A stretch of DNA of 64,000 bases from JAHDCJ01 sp039028895 (GTDB lineage: Bacteria; Bacteroidota; Bacteroidia; Chitinophagales; Saprospiraceae). The notes beneath the pieces were generated by a model. It was not told the origin of the DNA. It saw only the letters and a list, made by a program, of their open reading frames with translations, and made no database searches. Both the position numbers and the translations under genes were made by a program. Where the stretch lies: the NCBI GenBank assembly GCA_039028895.1, contig JBCCHF010000004.1, positions 62,001 to 126,000 on the forward strand. Direction: 5' to 3'. Positions 35,283-44,601 of this stretch are shown piece after piece (position 1 is the stretch's first letter; the number at the start of each line of letters is the position of its first letter).

Positions 35283-36734
35283 ATGAAATTTGATACGGAA
35301 ATCAGGAATTACATCTACGGCGAATTGGCTGCCCCGATTTCAGGAGAGTACATTGACAATTACAATCCTTCCACTGGTAAAGTATACTGTCAACTTCCCG
35401 ATTCTGATGAAAGAGATGTTATAAGAGCGGTTAAAGCTGCCGAACGCGCTTTCCCTGCCTGGTCCAATGGCGGATTAAAAAAACGATTCAGGCTGCTTAC
35501 GCGAATTGCGGATATCATTGAGCAAAATATGGAAGCCTTTGCCATGGCTGAAGCTGAAGATACTGGCAAACCTATTGCGGTGGCCCGTACTGTAGATATT
35601 CCACGGGCCCATTCCAATCTCCGATTTTTTGCAACTGCAATCCTTCATTTTTCTTCTGAATCGCACCACATGGAGAGGGAAGCCATTAACTTCACTCTAC
35701 GCAGGCCGTTGGGTGTAGTTGGATGTATTTCACCATGGAATTTGCCGCTTTATCTGTTTACATGGAAAATTGCCCCTGCGCTTGCTGCCGGAAATTGCGT
35801 GGTAGCGAAGCCATCTGAGCTAACGCCAATGACGGCTTATCTGCTCTCCAAAGCCTGTATGGAAGCTGGTCTTCCTCCCGGTGTTTTGAACATCGTTCAT
35901 GGTCTTGGCCCAAAAGCAGGTCAGGCTATTGTCGAAAATCCAGGCATCAAAGCAGTTTCGTTTACTGGAGGAACGGCTACCGGATCCAGAATTGCCGAAC
36001 TGGCTGCTCCAAAGTTTAAAAAGCTTTCATTGGAGATGGGCGGTAAAAACCCGAATATCATTTTCGCTGATTGCGAATTCGAGAATATGGTCGAAACCAC
36101 CATTCGCTCATCATTTTCCAACCAGGGTCAGATCTGCCTTTGCGGTTCACGCATATTTGTCGAAAGACACTTGTACGATATTTTCAAAGATGAATTCGTC
36201 AAACGCACCAAAGCATTGCGCGTGGGTGATCCGTTTTCAGAAAAGACCCATTTGGGGGCTGTTGTCTCGCAGGCCCACATGGAAAAAGTATTGGGTTACA
36301 TCGAATTGGCAAAAGAAGAAGGTGGAACAGTCCTTTGCGGAGGTGTTAGAGAAATCGTTCAGGGTAAACATGAAAACGGGTATTTCATACGACCTACCAT
36401 CATTGAAGGTCTGCCTTTTGACTGCCGAACCAACCAGGAAGAAATATTTGGTCCGGTAGTAACGATCATGCCGTTCGACACGGAAGAAGAGGTTTTGCTC
36501 TATGCTAATAGTGTTGAATATGGCTTATCAGCTACTTTATGGACCCAAAATCTGTCGCGTGCACACCGTATGGCTGAAAAAGTACAAGCAGGTATCGTTT
36601 GGGTAAACACATGGATGACTCGCGACCTCCGTACACCATTTGGCGGCATGAAAAGCTCGGGTGTTGGCAGAGAAGGGGGATGGGAAGCACTGCGCTTTTT
36701 CACAGAACCCAAAAACGTCTGTATCAAACTTTAA
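35283..36734 (+). CDS. Aldehyde dehydrogenase (2-aminomuconate-semialdehyde type)
   Basis: 483 aa, normal length. NAD-dependent oxidation of an aldehyde. The fold shows SPWNLPLYLFTWK, SFTGGTATGSRIAELAAP, the general base Glu in LSLEMGGKNPNI, the nucleophile Cys in FSNQGQICLCGSRIF and the C-terminal GREGG and TEPKNVCIKL. The context Q-I-C-L-C and the neighbouring 3-hydroxyanthranilate dioxygenase point to 2-aminomuconate 6-semialdehyde dehydrogenase (NbaE/AmnC, ALDH8A1-like). The decarboxylase and deaminase of the route are not in the window. Family certain, substrate inferred. Confidence 0.88.
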   Translation: MKFDTEIRNYIYGELAAPISGEYIDNYNPSTGKVYCQLPDSDERDVIRAVKAAERAFPAWSNGGLKKRFRLLTRIADIIEQNMEAFAMAEAEDTGKPIAVARTVDIPRAHSNLRFFATAILHFSSESHHMEREAINFTLRRPLGVVGCISPWNLPLYLFTWKIAPALAAGNCVVAKPSELTPMTAYLLSKACMEAGLPPGVLNIVHGLGPKAGQAIVENPGIKAVSFTGGTATGSRIAELAAPKFKKLSLEMGGKNPNIIFADCEFENMVETTIRSSFSNQGQICLCGSRIFVERHLYDIFKDEFVKRTKALRVGDPFSEKTHLGAVVSQAHMEKVLGYIELAKEEGGTVLCGGVREIVQGKHENGYFIRPTIIEGLPFDCRTNQEEIFGPVVTIMPFDTEEEVLLYANSVEYGLSATLWTQNLSRAHRMAEKVQAGIVWVNTWMTRDLRTPFGGMKSSGVGREGGWEALRFFTEPKNVCIKL

Positions 36735-36744
36735 CTCGTCCTGA

Positions 36745-38154
36745 TTAGAAACTCTGCAAGCGAGAGCTGTCCAATTTGATCAATATGAAGAGCAGGATAG
36801 TGAAAGACAACAGAGATGAACCACCATAACTGATAAATGGTAAGGGTATTCCAATAATTGGCATAAGTCCAATAGTCATTCCGATATTGACAATGAAATG
36901 AAAGAATAAGATACCCGCAACTCCATAGGCATAGTGCCGGGAGAATTTTGAACGCTGCCGCTCTGCAATTTCAGTTATTCGAAGCAATAACAAGAGGAAC
37001 AACACGATAAGGCCAAAGCTTCCAAGAAACCCGTGTTCTTCACCTATCGTACAGAAAATAAAATCAGTTGGTTGTTCAGGTACATATTTGAGTTGGGTCA
37101 TCGGTCCTTCCAAAAACCCTTTGCCGTCAATCCCGCCTGATGCAATAGCCAGTTTTGACTGGTTTAGATTATAAAGAGACCCCAAAGGATCACACTTGGA
37201 AGGTTGGAGCCAAACATTTATCCGATCCTGCTGATGGGGTTTCAGCAGGTTGTTAAAACCGTAATTTACCGTGAAGGTATAACCAATGGAGAGCATTAAC
37301 CCGACAAGTACAAGATTACTGAAACTTACACTTTTTTGACGCCGGTTAATAAAAGCCATAGCTAATAAAACCATCCCCGAAACCACCAGGGCATGGATAA
37401 CAAAACCATATTGGAAGCCCAGGTAGGCAGCAACACAACAGGCTACTGCCGCAGCGATGGCATGGAGTTTCTTTGACTTGACATTCAGGCTAAGTAAAAG
37501 AATACCTGCCAGCAACAGGATGCACAGTATCGGCATTTGATCAAACATCAGTCCGACTATCGATAATGCTGCGATCAGGATGCCGCCGATATACAATAAG
37601 GCTGGCATCCCTTCCCTGAAAAGGACAATCAAAAAAGACGTGAATACGAGAGCTGAGCCAGCATCTCCCTGAAGCAGGATCAATACCAAAGGGAGAAAAA
37701 TAATGCCCAGTGCATAAAATCTTGACTTATTATTTTGGAGCGATACGTTGTACCCACTAAGGTAGTTGGCAAGACCAAGGCAAGTGGCAAATTTGGCAAA
37801 CTCAGAGGGCTGGAACTTGAAAAATCCACCAATGTTAAACCAGGAGCGCGAACCAGCTATTTCCTGACCGAATAAAAGTACTGCCACTAACAGCAAGATT
37901 ATTGAAAAGTAGATTGGAAAGGCAAAGGTCCGATAAAATTTGTTGTCGACAATCAGGACGAACATCGCAGCAATCACCGAAGCCCCCATCCATATGAGCT
38001 GACTTCCGTGACGGCGACCAAAGTCAATAAGCCCTTGTTGATCCTCTGTGTAACTTACAGAATAGATCATCAGCCAGCCAGTAACCACCAACCCAAAATA
38101 GAGAAAGATGGTCAACCAATCAATTTCCCGCGTTGTAGATCCTCTCCTACTCAT
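36745..38154 (-). CDS. rodA: RodA peptidoglycan glycosyltransferase (SEDS)
   Basis: 469 aa, about ten membrane helices. Polymerises lipid II as part of the elongasome with PBP2. SEDS motifs QPTDFIFCTIGEEHGFLGS (active-site region with Asp) and PLPFISYGGSS are present. Last gene of mreBCD-mrdA-rodA; its start overlaps the mrdA stop by 8 bp. It is longer than E. coli RodA because of extra helices between 170 and 250. Confidence 0.95.
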   Translation of the reverse strand: MSRRGSTTREIDWLTIFLYFGLVVTGWLMIYSVSYTEDQQGLIDFGRRHGSQLIWMGASVIAAMFVLIVDNKFYRTFAFPIYFSIILLLVAVLLFGQEIAGSRSWFNIGGFFKFQPSEFAKFATCLGLANYLSGYNVSLQNNKSRFYALGIIFLPLVLILLQGDAGSALVFTSFLIVLFREGMPALLYIGGILIAALSIVGLMFDQMPILCILLLAGILLLSLNVKSKKLHAIAAAVACCVAAYLGFQYGFVIHALVVSGMVLLAMAFINRRQKSVSFSNLVLVGLMLSIGYTFTVNYGFNNLLKPHQQDRINVWLQPSKCDPLGSLYNLNQSKLAIASGGIDGKGFLEGPMTQLKYVPEQPTDFIFCTIGEEHGFLGSFGLIVLFLLLLLRITEIAERQRSKFSRHYAYGVAGILFFHFIVNIGMTIGLMPIIGIPLPFISYGGSSLLSFTILLFILIKLDSSRLQSF

Positions 38155-40000
38155 TTTCTTTTGCTATGAGGTCAGCCTTCAGCATTTGATTTTCAAGATA
38201 AACCCTTCTCGGATTTTCACGATCAATATCGCCTCGAAGGTATTTTTCTATTAACAGGCTCGCGATTGGCCTGGCATACAACGAACCAAACCCTGAATTT
38301 TCAACGAATACGGCGATTGCAATCTTCGGATCATCTTTAGGGGCAAAGGCGAGGAATGCAGAATGATCTTCTCCATGGGGATTTTGAGCAGTTCCAGTTT
38401 TACCACAATACGGGATGCCATCGATTCGCCCCGAACCACCTGCAACAGCGAGTTCCATACCGTCAATTACAGCTTCGTAATGTTCTTTAGCTATTGAGGT
38501 TTTGTATTGTTTTTGAAAATCCTGGAGAATCAGGTTATCGTCGTCCTTGAATTGTTTTGCAAAATGAGGGGTGTAATAAAAGCCCCTGTTGCCGATGATG
38601 GCCGCAAGATTTGCCATCTGCATTGGTGTAAACAATAATTCTCCCTGGCCAATGCCTAGTGAAATGATGAATGGAGAACGCCAAACACCTTGGCCATAGA
38701 CCTTGTCATAATAATCAGAATCGGGAATATTACCGGGTAATTCTCCAGCCAGGTCGATGCCCAGAGTTTGACCAAGACCAAATTGTTCGAGATAACTCAC
38801 AACTGTGTCAAGTCCCATTTCAGCGTTTTCGTATCCATTCTTGTCAATAATATCCCGAAATGCCTGGAAGTAGTAAGTGTTACAACTATATTGTAAGGCT
38901 TTCGCCATATTCCTGATCGGTTCTGGATGTTCTCTGCATCCAAATCGTCGGTTGTTGTAATAATAAGCACCCCTGCAGGTAATCCCTTTCCTGGGGTACA
39001 GGATACCTTCCTGCAAGCCGATCAATGACATCACAGGTTTGAAGATAGAGCCCGGAGGGTATTGGGCAATCAAGGCCCTGTTCATAAGCGGTTTGAGTGA
39101 ATCACCATGCAGCTTGGTAAATTCCTCAGACCGGGTCCGGTTAATCGCCAGCATTTCCGGTTCATAAGAAGGGCTACTCACCATAGACAAAATTTCTCCG
39201 GTAGATGGTTCTATGGCCACAATACTGCCTTTTTTGTTGCCCATCAGCAATTCTCCATATTCCTGAAGGTCGATATCAAGCGTTGTGATGAGATCCTTAC
39301 CGGAAATAGCTGGTTCATCTTTCTCTCCATTTCGGTAACTACCTTCAACACGGCCGAGGTTATCCTTCATGACATATTCCTTCCCTCTTTTTCCTCTGAG
39401 CATTTCTTCGTATTGCCTTTCCAGCCCGGTAGTGCCAATATAATCTCCGCCCTGATAGTAATTATTGGAAGCCGCTATCTGTCGTTCGTTCACCTCGCTT
39501 ATGTATCCCAAAACGTGAGCACCAGCTGGGTGATTATAACCTCTGACATTTCTAAGGTCAGCGAAGAACCCTGGGAACTGGTAAAGGTTTTCCTGGAATT
39601 TGGCATAATTGGCCGAAGAAACTTTGCGTAAAAACACGAATGGTATCCATTCTGAATATCTTGGATCGCGTTTAAAATCCTTCTGGAGCGATTTATTAAA
39701 ATCTTCAGGTGTGATGGATAAGAGGTTACAAAACTTTACAGTATCCAATTCCCTAACCTGGTTATATGTTACCTGGATATCATAAAGCGCATCATTATAT
39801 ACCAATAGTTTCCCGTTACGATCGTAGATCAGACCTCTTGCAGGGTGAATGGTAATTTCCTGTACTCCAGTAACATTATCCATTTGCTGATACTGCCTAT
39901 CGAAAAGCTGCAACTGAGCAGTGCGAAAGAGCAAGGCCACGGCCCCCAACACAAAAAGTATCTGAACAGCAAACTTTCTATTTTGATAATGATCTTTCAT
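38147..40000 (-). CDS. mrdA: Penicillin-binding protein 2
   Basis: 617 aa. Transpeptidase of the elongasome. One N-terminal membrane helix (12-28), a dimerisation domain (45-220), then the catalytic domain with SxxK in PPGSIFKPVMS, SxN in YSCNTYY and KTG in YCGKTGTAQNP. Overlaps mreD by 4 bp (ATGA) and rodA by 8 bp. Confidence 0.96.
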   Translation of the reverse strand: MKDHYQNRKFAVQILFVLGAVALLFRTAQLQLFDRQYQQMDNVTGVQEITIHPARGLIYDRNGKLLVYNDALYDIQVTYNQVRELDTVKFCNLLSITPEDFNKSLQKDFKRDPRYSEWIPFVFLRKVSSANYAKFQENLYQFPGFFADLRNVRGYNHPAGAHVLGYISEVNERQIAASNNYYQGGDYIGTTGLERQYEEMLRGKRGKEYVMKDNLGRVEGSYRNGEKDEPAISGKDLITTLDIDLQEYGELLMGNKKGSIVAIEPSTGEILSMVSSPSYEPEMLAINRTRSEEFTKLHGDSLKPLMNRALIAQYPPGSIFKPVMSLIGLQEGILYPRKGITCRGAYYYNNRRFGCREHPEPIRNMAKALQYSCNTYYFQAFRDIIDKNGYENAEMGLDTVVSYLEQFGLGQTLGIDLAGELPGNIPDSDYYDKVYGQGVWRSPFIISLGIGQGELLFTPMQMANLAAIIGNRGFYYTPHFAKQFKDDDNLILQDFQKQYKTSIAKEHYEAVIDGMELAVAGGSGRIDGIPYCGKTGTAQNPHGEDHSAFLAFAPKDDPKIAIAVFVENSGFGSLYARPIASLLIEKYLRGDIDRENPRRVYLENQMLKADLIAKENE

Positions 40001-40521
40001 TTTTTCCTAGGTCTTGGATAAGCCAGGTACTGGTGGATAACAATGAGTATCATGGAAAAGAAGAAGCTCAAAATGGATTTCAGAATAACGGTCAGTATTT
40101 CGGCAAAAAGGAAGGCTTCCAGGAAAAAATAGAAGAGCATGTGAATGCCCATCACAATAGCTGCAAACTGGATAAACCAGCCTAATCCCATCGTATTTTT
40201 TCCAGGGAATAGGTTGGGATCATAACCTCCCCTGGGTTCCATTAACAAAAGGAGTTTCGACCTTGCATAAGCGGTCAGAACAGAGGCTGCTGCATGTAAG
40301 CCAAGTGAATCGTAAAAAACATCAACAGATATACCAAGGAAAAAAGCCAGAAACAAAGTTCCCCATATCGGCATTCCAAAAGGCATCAATATGATGAATA
40401 ATGGATATATCAATAAATGGATGTAAGGTGGGTATATCTCAATATTTTTAAGGATAAGTACCTGTAAAAGAACAAAACCTACAAAACGGATGATATTCCT
40501 GAGATAAGGACTGTTATTCAT
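39997..40521 (-). CDS. mreD: Rod shape-determining protein MreD
   Basis: 174 aa, about five membrane helices. Links MreC and the cytoskeleton in the elongasome. The sequence is weakly conserved in this family; identification rests on size, hydrophobicity, motifs such as FFLGISVDVFYDSLGLHA and the position between mreC and mrdA. Overlaps both neighbours. Confidence 0.88.
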   Translation of the reverse strand: MNNSPYLRNIIRFVGFVLLQVLILKNIEIYPPYIHLLIYPLFIILMPFGMPIWGTLFLAFFLGISVDVFYDSLGLHAAASVLTAYARSKLLLLMEPRGGYDPNLFPGKNTMGLGWFIQFAAIVMGIHMLFYFFLEAFLFAEILTVILKSILSFFFSMILIVIHQYLAYPRPRKK

Positions 40522-41338
40522 AGCCTACCTCCTCCTCAAGGTCTTTTTGTTCTTCCCGAAGCTGATGTTTTACAACATATGCAAATTGTACATTCCCAAG
40601 GTCACAACTCAACTCCACTTTGATGGTGTAGAAGTTCTCTCCCGGATCGACCCAAGCCGTGTCTACAATGCCAATCATTTGTCCTGGTGGGAAAAAAGTT
40701 GAAAATCCACTCGTTACCACCGAATCCCCTTTTTCAACCTCAACGTGTTTGGGTATAGCGTCCAGGTCCATTATTCTGGGGTGATTATCTTTCCAGACCA
40801 GAGAGCCAAAATAGTTGTTGCGTTTGAGTAAGGCACTGATCTTGATTTCACGATGCAACACTGACATGACAGCCGCATAGTTGGAAGACGCTTTTCTGAC
40901 TATACCAACAATACCGGTGCCGCCTACCACTCCTGTGTTTTCCACAACACCGTGCGCCGTACCCTTATCGAGGGTCAGGTAATTATTATTTCCACTTGTT
41001 GAATTATTAATAACATGAGCCGGAATAAACTCAAACCTGAGATTCAGGGTCGAATCATTATTGAAATTGCCACTTTGCATCCTTGAAAAAGAAGTAGTAT
41101 CCCGGTTTTTGTACCAAGCTATTTCCTCTGCCATATTAGCATTAACCTTGCGCAGATTGGTATACTGAACGACACCATCATAAACCTTGAGAATAGAGCC
41201 TGAGACGATATTAGAGGAATGCAGGAAAATTTCCTTCTGAGGTTCTCTTTGAACTAACAAAAAAAGCGCAATAATCTCCAATAGGAGAAACAGGAACAAG
41301 GCATTGAACCGAATAAAAAAGAGAATAAGGTTCCGCAT
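40514..41338 (-). CDS. mreC: Rod shape-determining protein MreC
   Basis: 274 aa. N-terminal membrane helix (8-26), short coiled coil (50-75) and a periplasmic double beta-barrel domain with YLTLDKGTAHGVVENTGVV and GDSVVTSGFSTFFPPGQMIG, the MreC signatures. Filamentous scaffold that activates PBP2. Six bases after mreB; overlaps mreD by 8 bp. Confidence 0.94.
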   Translation of the reverse strand: MRNLILFFIRFNALFLFLLLEIIALFLLVQREPQKEIFLHSSNIVSGSILKVYDGVVQYTNLRKVNANMAEEIAWYKNRDTTSFSRMQSGNFNNDSTLNLRFEFIPAHVINNSTSGNNNYLTLDKGTAHGVVENTGVVGGTGIVGIVRKASSNYAAVMSVLHREIKISALLKRNNYFGSLVWKDNHPRIMDLDAIPKHVEVEKGDSVVTSGFSTFFPPGQMIGIVDTAWVDPGENFYTIKVELSCDLGNVQFAYVVKHQLREEQKDLEEEVGYE

Positions 41339-41344
41339 GCGTTA

Positions 41345-42370
41345 TTAAACGCTTTTTCTATCAATTAGGAATGAAAATTTTTCAGTGTTCTTTAATGCAA
41401 TTCCGGTTCCGCGAACAACAGCTCTTAGCGGGTCTTCTGCTACATGTACCGGCAATTTTGTTTTTTGCGCGATCCGTTTGTCGAGGCCACGAAGCAAGGC
41501 ACCACCACCTGTCAGGTAGAGTCCTGTTTGATAAATATCAGCTGCCAGCTCAGGAGGTGTGTTTTCCAGAGCTTTAAGAATAGCATCTTCGATCTTTGAA
41601 ATTGACTTGTCAAGGCAATGGGCAATTTCAGAATAGGATACTGTAATTTGTTTTGGAATCCCTGTCATCAGGTCACGACCATTCACCGGGTAATCTTCAG
41701 GAGGATTATCCAGTTCCTGAAGTGCTGAACCGACATTGATCTTAATCTGTTCAGAGGTCCGCTCACCGATGAGGATGTTGTGCTGACGTTTCATATAATT
41801 CATGATATCGGCTGTAAACTCATCACCAGCAATCCTGATGGACTGATCACAGACGATCCCTGAAAGTGCGATTACCGCAATTTCGGTCGTTCCACCTCCA
41901 ATATCAATGATCATATTACCAACCGGCTCTTCAACATCAAGGCCAATACCCAAAGCGGCTGCCATCGGTTCGTGAATCAGATAAGTTTCTTTTGCATCAA
42001 CATGTTCGGCAGAATCGAAAACAGCACGCTTTTCCACTTCGGTAATTCCGGAAGGAATACAGATCACCATTTTCATATGATTCAGAAACCTGCGCCTGTT
42101 GCCCATCATATTGATGAGTCCTTCGATCATACTTTCTGCTGCCTGGAAGTCAGCGATTACGCCATCTTTGAGTGGGCGGATGGTTTTAATATTTTCGTGG
42201 GTTTTTTCATGCATCTGCATGGCTTTTTTACCCACGGCAATAGTTTCACCGGTTTTACGGTTAATTGCAACGATGGATGGCTCGTCAATTATTACTGTTC
42301 CATCCTCTATAATGAGGGTATTTGCAGTACCCAGATCTATCGCTATCTCTTGTTTGAAAAAATTGAACAA
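41345..42370 (-). CDS. mreB: Rod shape-determining protein MreB (actin homologue)
   Basis: 341 aa from a TTG at 42370, giving LFNFFKQEIAIDLGTANTL, the normal MreB N-terminus. The frame extends to a TTG at 42418, but a good -7 element lies at 42416-42423, so the longer form would start upstream of transcription. There is no in-frame ATG. Actin motifs: phosphate 1 DLGTANT, phosphate 2 IDIGGGTTE, adenosine GGGALLRG. Membrane-associated filaments orient wall synthesis. First gene of the rod operon. Confidence 0.95.
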   Translation of the reverse strand: MFNFFKQEIAIDLGTANTLIIEDGTVIIDEPSIVAINRKTGETIAVGKKAMQMHEKTHENIKTIRPLKDGVIADFQAAESMIEGLINMMGNRRRFLNHMKMVICIPSGITEVEKRAVFDSAEHVDAKETYLIHEPMAAALGIGLDVEEPVGNMIIDIGGGTTEIAVIALSGIVCDQSIRIAGDEFTADIMNYMKRQHNILIGERTSEQIKINVGSALQELDNPPEDYPVNGRDLMTGIPKQITVSYSEIAHCLDKSISKIEDAILKALENTPPELAADIYQTGLYLTGGGALLRGLDKRIAQKTKLPVHVAEDPLRAVVRGTGIALKNTEKFSFLIDRKSV

Positions 42371-42415
42371 TTCTATCGGATTTATTAAATTTCTACTAAA
42401 GCATTCTACACTGCG

Positions 42416-42423
42416 CAAAAATA
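42416..42423 (-). promoter_or_regulatory. Candidate -7 element of the mreB operon promoter
   Basis: Minus strand TATTTTTG fits TAnnTTTG. It lies 46 bp before the preferred mreB start, leaving a leader of about 40 nt, and overlaps the alternative TTG start at 42418, arguing against it. Confidence 0.45.
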
Positions 42424-42543
42424 GGGAAAACCCTTGTAAATAAGGTCTCGAAACATAAGCAATTTTGCTTTAATATTCAATTATTAACCTTAAAACCACC
42501 TCTATTCCAAAACTTTACTCTCAAAAGGGTCAATTGGGGCGCA

Positions 42544-43398
42544 TTACCATCTGTTTTCTAAATATTTAGTGGTTACCTCCACCAGTTCTGCGCTATGGTC
42601 CGGGAGTGATTTTCCTGTAAAGGGATGTCGGCCTCCAAATACATGATCGGCCCCTTCCAGTATTACTAATTGACTTTTCGGATTCCAGGAGTGGAGCATT
42701 TCTGAAGCAGCAAGCGGCACGCCTGGGTCTGCTTTACCATGAACCACTAACATCGGTTTATCAAATGTCTTAAGCTTATGCTCGATGTCAAATCGCTCGT
42801 GATTTTTCTGGTAATCTTTATAAAGTTGGAAATATAACGGCATTTGTTGGCCGGTCCGCCCATTGAGTACGAAATAAACGCCTTCTTTTTCCCATTCCTG
42901 AACAAACGCTTCAGTTTTCCAGGCATAGGCCAGTGAATGTACTGAGGCCCAGGTGACTGCACAGCCAATCCTAGTATCTTCAGAGCTTTTGACAATAGTA
43001 ATTGGTCCGCTTCTGCTATGGCCGATCATGGTTAATTTGCCGAGATCGCATTCTTTCCCAAATTCGTCAAGGGAATTGTCAAAGAGCCAGTCAATTATCG
43101 TATCGACATCGTCCAGTTCCTTACTGAAATTATTATTTCCGAACGCTTCAAGGTCAGCAAAATCCAATGGTTTTTCAGGTGTGGTTCCGTTAAACGCATA
43201 ATTGAATTTCAAGAAAACATAACCCTTTCGGGCAAATGCTTCTCCGATCATCGACCAGTGCCCCCAATCTTTAAATCCTTTGAACCCGTGGGCAAAAACA
43301 ACGACTGGTTTTGGTTGCTCATTTACTAAATATGTAATATCAAAGGTAATGGGTTTGCCATGCCTGCCAGCAATTTTGGATTGGATGGTTTTCAGCAT
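42544..43398 (-). CDS. Alpha/beta-hydrolase (dienelactone-hydrolase-like)
   Basis: 284 aa, cytoplasmic, no signal peptide. Oxyanion strand VVFAHGFKGFKDWGHW, nucleophile Ser in MIGHSRSGP, acid Asp in VHGKADPGVP, and His in EGADHVFGGRHPF: a full triad. Resembles prolyl-oligopeptidase or DLH-type esterases of unknown substrate. Divergent from the polyprenyl synthase gene. Confidence 0.82.
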   Translation of the reverse strand: MLKTIQSKIAGRHGKPITFDITYLVNEQPKPVVVFAHGFKGFKDWGHWSMIGEAFARKGYVFLKFNYAFNGTTPEKPLDFADLEAFGNNNFSKELDDVDTIIDWLFDNSLDEFGKECDLGKLTMIGHSRSGPITIVKSSEDTRIGCAVTWASVHSLAYAWKTEAFVQEWEKEGVYFVLNGRTGQQMPLYFQLYKDYQKNHERFDIEHKLKTFDKPMLVVHGKADPGVPLAASEMLHSWNPKSQLVILEGADHVFGGRHPFTGKSLPDHSAELVEVTTKYLENRW

Positions 43399-43581
43399 TT
43401 CTGTTAAACCTTTTTAATGGTTATAGACTTTCATTTACGACTTTATAAGCCACCAGCTAAATAAGCAAATTACTTTCAAATCCGCAATTCCTAGCCGACT
43501 TGATCGTGGTTATGGTTTATCATGGTTCAGCAGGTGACTATCTCCAATATTGAAATCTGCTGCTGTCGTTAAGAATTTGCT

Positions 43582-43589
43582 TACTTTTG
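43582..43589 (+). promoter_or_regulatory. Candidate -7 element for the polyprenyl synthase gene
   Basis: TACTTTTG fits TAnnTTTG, 16 bp before the ATG. The leader would be only about 10 nt, which suits the absence of a Shine-Dalgarno. No -33 match at the right distance. Confidence 0.35.
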
Positions 43590-43605
43590 TCCGAAATCTT
43601 GTCTA

Positions 43606-44580
43606 ATGGCCATTACCCTAAATTCGATAAAACAGCCAATCGATTCAGAGCTAAAGATCTTTGAAGGCAAGTTCAAGTCGGCGATGATCAGTAATGTGGC
43701 GCTACTTGACAAGATCACGCAGTACCTTGTCAAAAGGAAAGGCAAACAAATGCGTCCCATGTTTGTATTTCTGAGTGCAAAAATATGTGGCAATGTTTCT
43801 GAATCGACTTACCATGCCGCCTCTCTCGTTGAATTGCTCCATACGGCTACACTAGTTCATGACGATGTTGTTGATGATTCCTATGAAAGAAGAGGGTTTT
43901 TCTCCATCAATGCCCTTTGGAAAAATAAAGCCGCTGTTTTAGTTGGTGATTACCTGTTATCGCAGGGCTTGATCCTGGCTCTCGAAAACAACGAACATGA
44001 ACTTTTGGAGATATTTACCAAAGCCATTCGAGAAATGATCGAAGGTGAGTTACTACAATTAGAGAAAGCCCGCCGCCTTGATATTGAAGAACCTGTTTAT
44101 TACGAAATCATCCGTCAAAAGACAGCTTCATTAATAGCTTCCGCCTGTTGTGCAGGCGCTGCGTCTACAGGTGCCGATGAGGAAATGGTAAAAAAAGTGA
44201 AGCTCCTTGGTGAGAAAATCGGTATTGCCTTCCAGATCCGTGATGACTTATTTGATTTTGGAGAAGAAGAAGTCGGTAAACCCAGGGGAATAGATATCAA
44301 GGAGAAAAAAATGACCTTACCTCTGATCTATGCCCTCAATAATGCCTCAAAATCCGAAAAAAGAAGGATCATAAACATTATCAGAAAGCATAATGAAGAA
44401 CCGGACAAAGTAGCTGAAGTCATTAAGTTTGTTCGGGGAAGTGGTGGCCTGGAATACTCAAAAGAAGCCATGTACGACTACCGACAACAGGCTTTTGACA
44501 TCCTTCATTCATTTCCTGAGAGCGACGCCAGGAAAGCAATGGAAGACCTGGTTACTTTTGTTACAGAAAGAGAGAAATAA
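43606..44580 (+). CDS. Trans-polyprenyl diphosphate synthase
   Basis: 324 aa. Adds isopentenyl diphosphate units to an allylic primer to make the quinone side chain (menaquinone in this phylum). First Asp-rich motif in LVHDDVVDDSYERRG, second in FQIRDDLFDFG, plus GKQMRPMFV near the N-terminus. The length fits octaprenyl/heptaprenyl synthases (IspB-like) rather than farnesyl synthase. Chain length cannot be read with confidence. Cytoplasmic. Confidence 0.92.
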   Translation: MAITLNSIKQPIDSELKIFEGKFKSAMISNVALLDKITQYLVKRKGKQMRPMFVFLSAKICGNVSESTYHAASLVELLHTATLVHDDVVDDSYERRGFFSINALWKNKAAVLVGDYLLSQGLILALENNEHELLEIFTKAIREMIEGELLQLEKARRLDIEEPVYYEIIRQKTASLIASACCAGAASTGADEEMVKKVKLLGEKIGIAFQIRDDLFDFGEEEVGKPRGIDIKEKKMTLPLIYALNNASKSEKRRIINIIRKHNEEPDKVAEVIKFVRGSGGLEYSKEAMYDYRQQAFDILHSFPESDARKAMEDLVTFVTEREK

Positions 44581-44601
44581 CCGTTTTAAATATCAAAAAA
44601 C

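Noticed and set aside
43399..43605. Hidden small gene or RNA in the 207-bp divergent gap
   Set aside because: No reading frame, hairpin or tRNA-like cloverleaf was seen; the region is explained by two divergent promoters.
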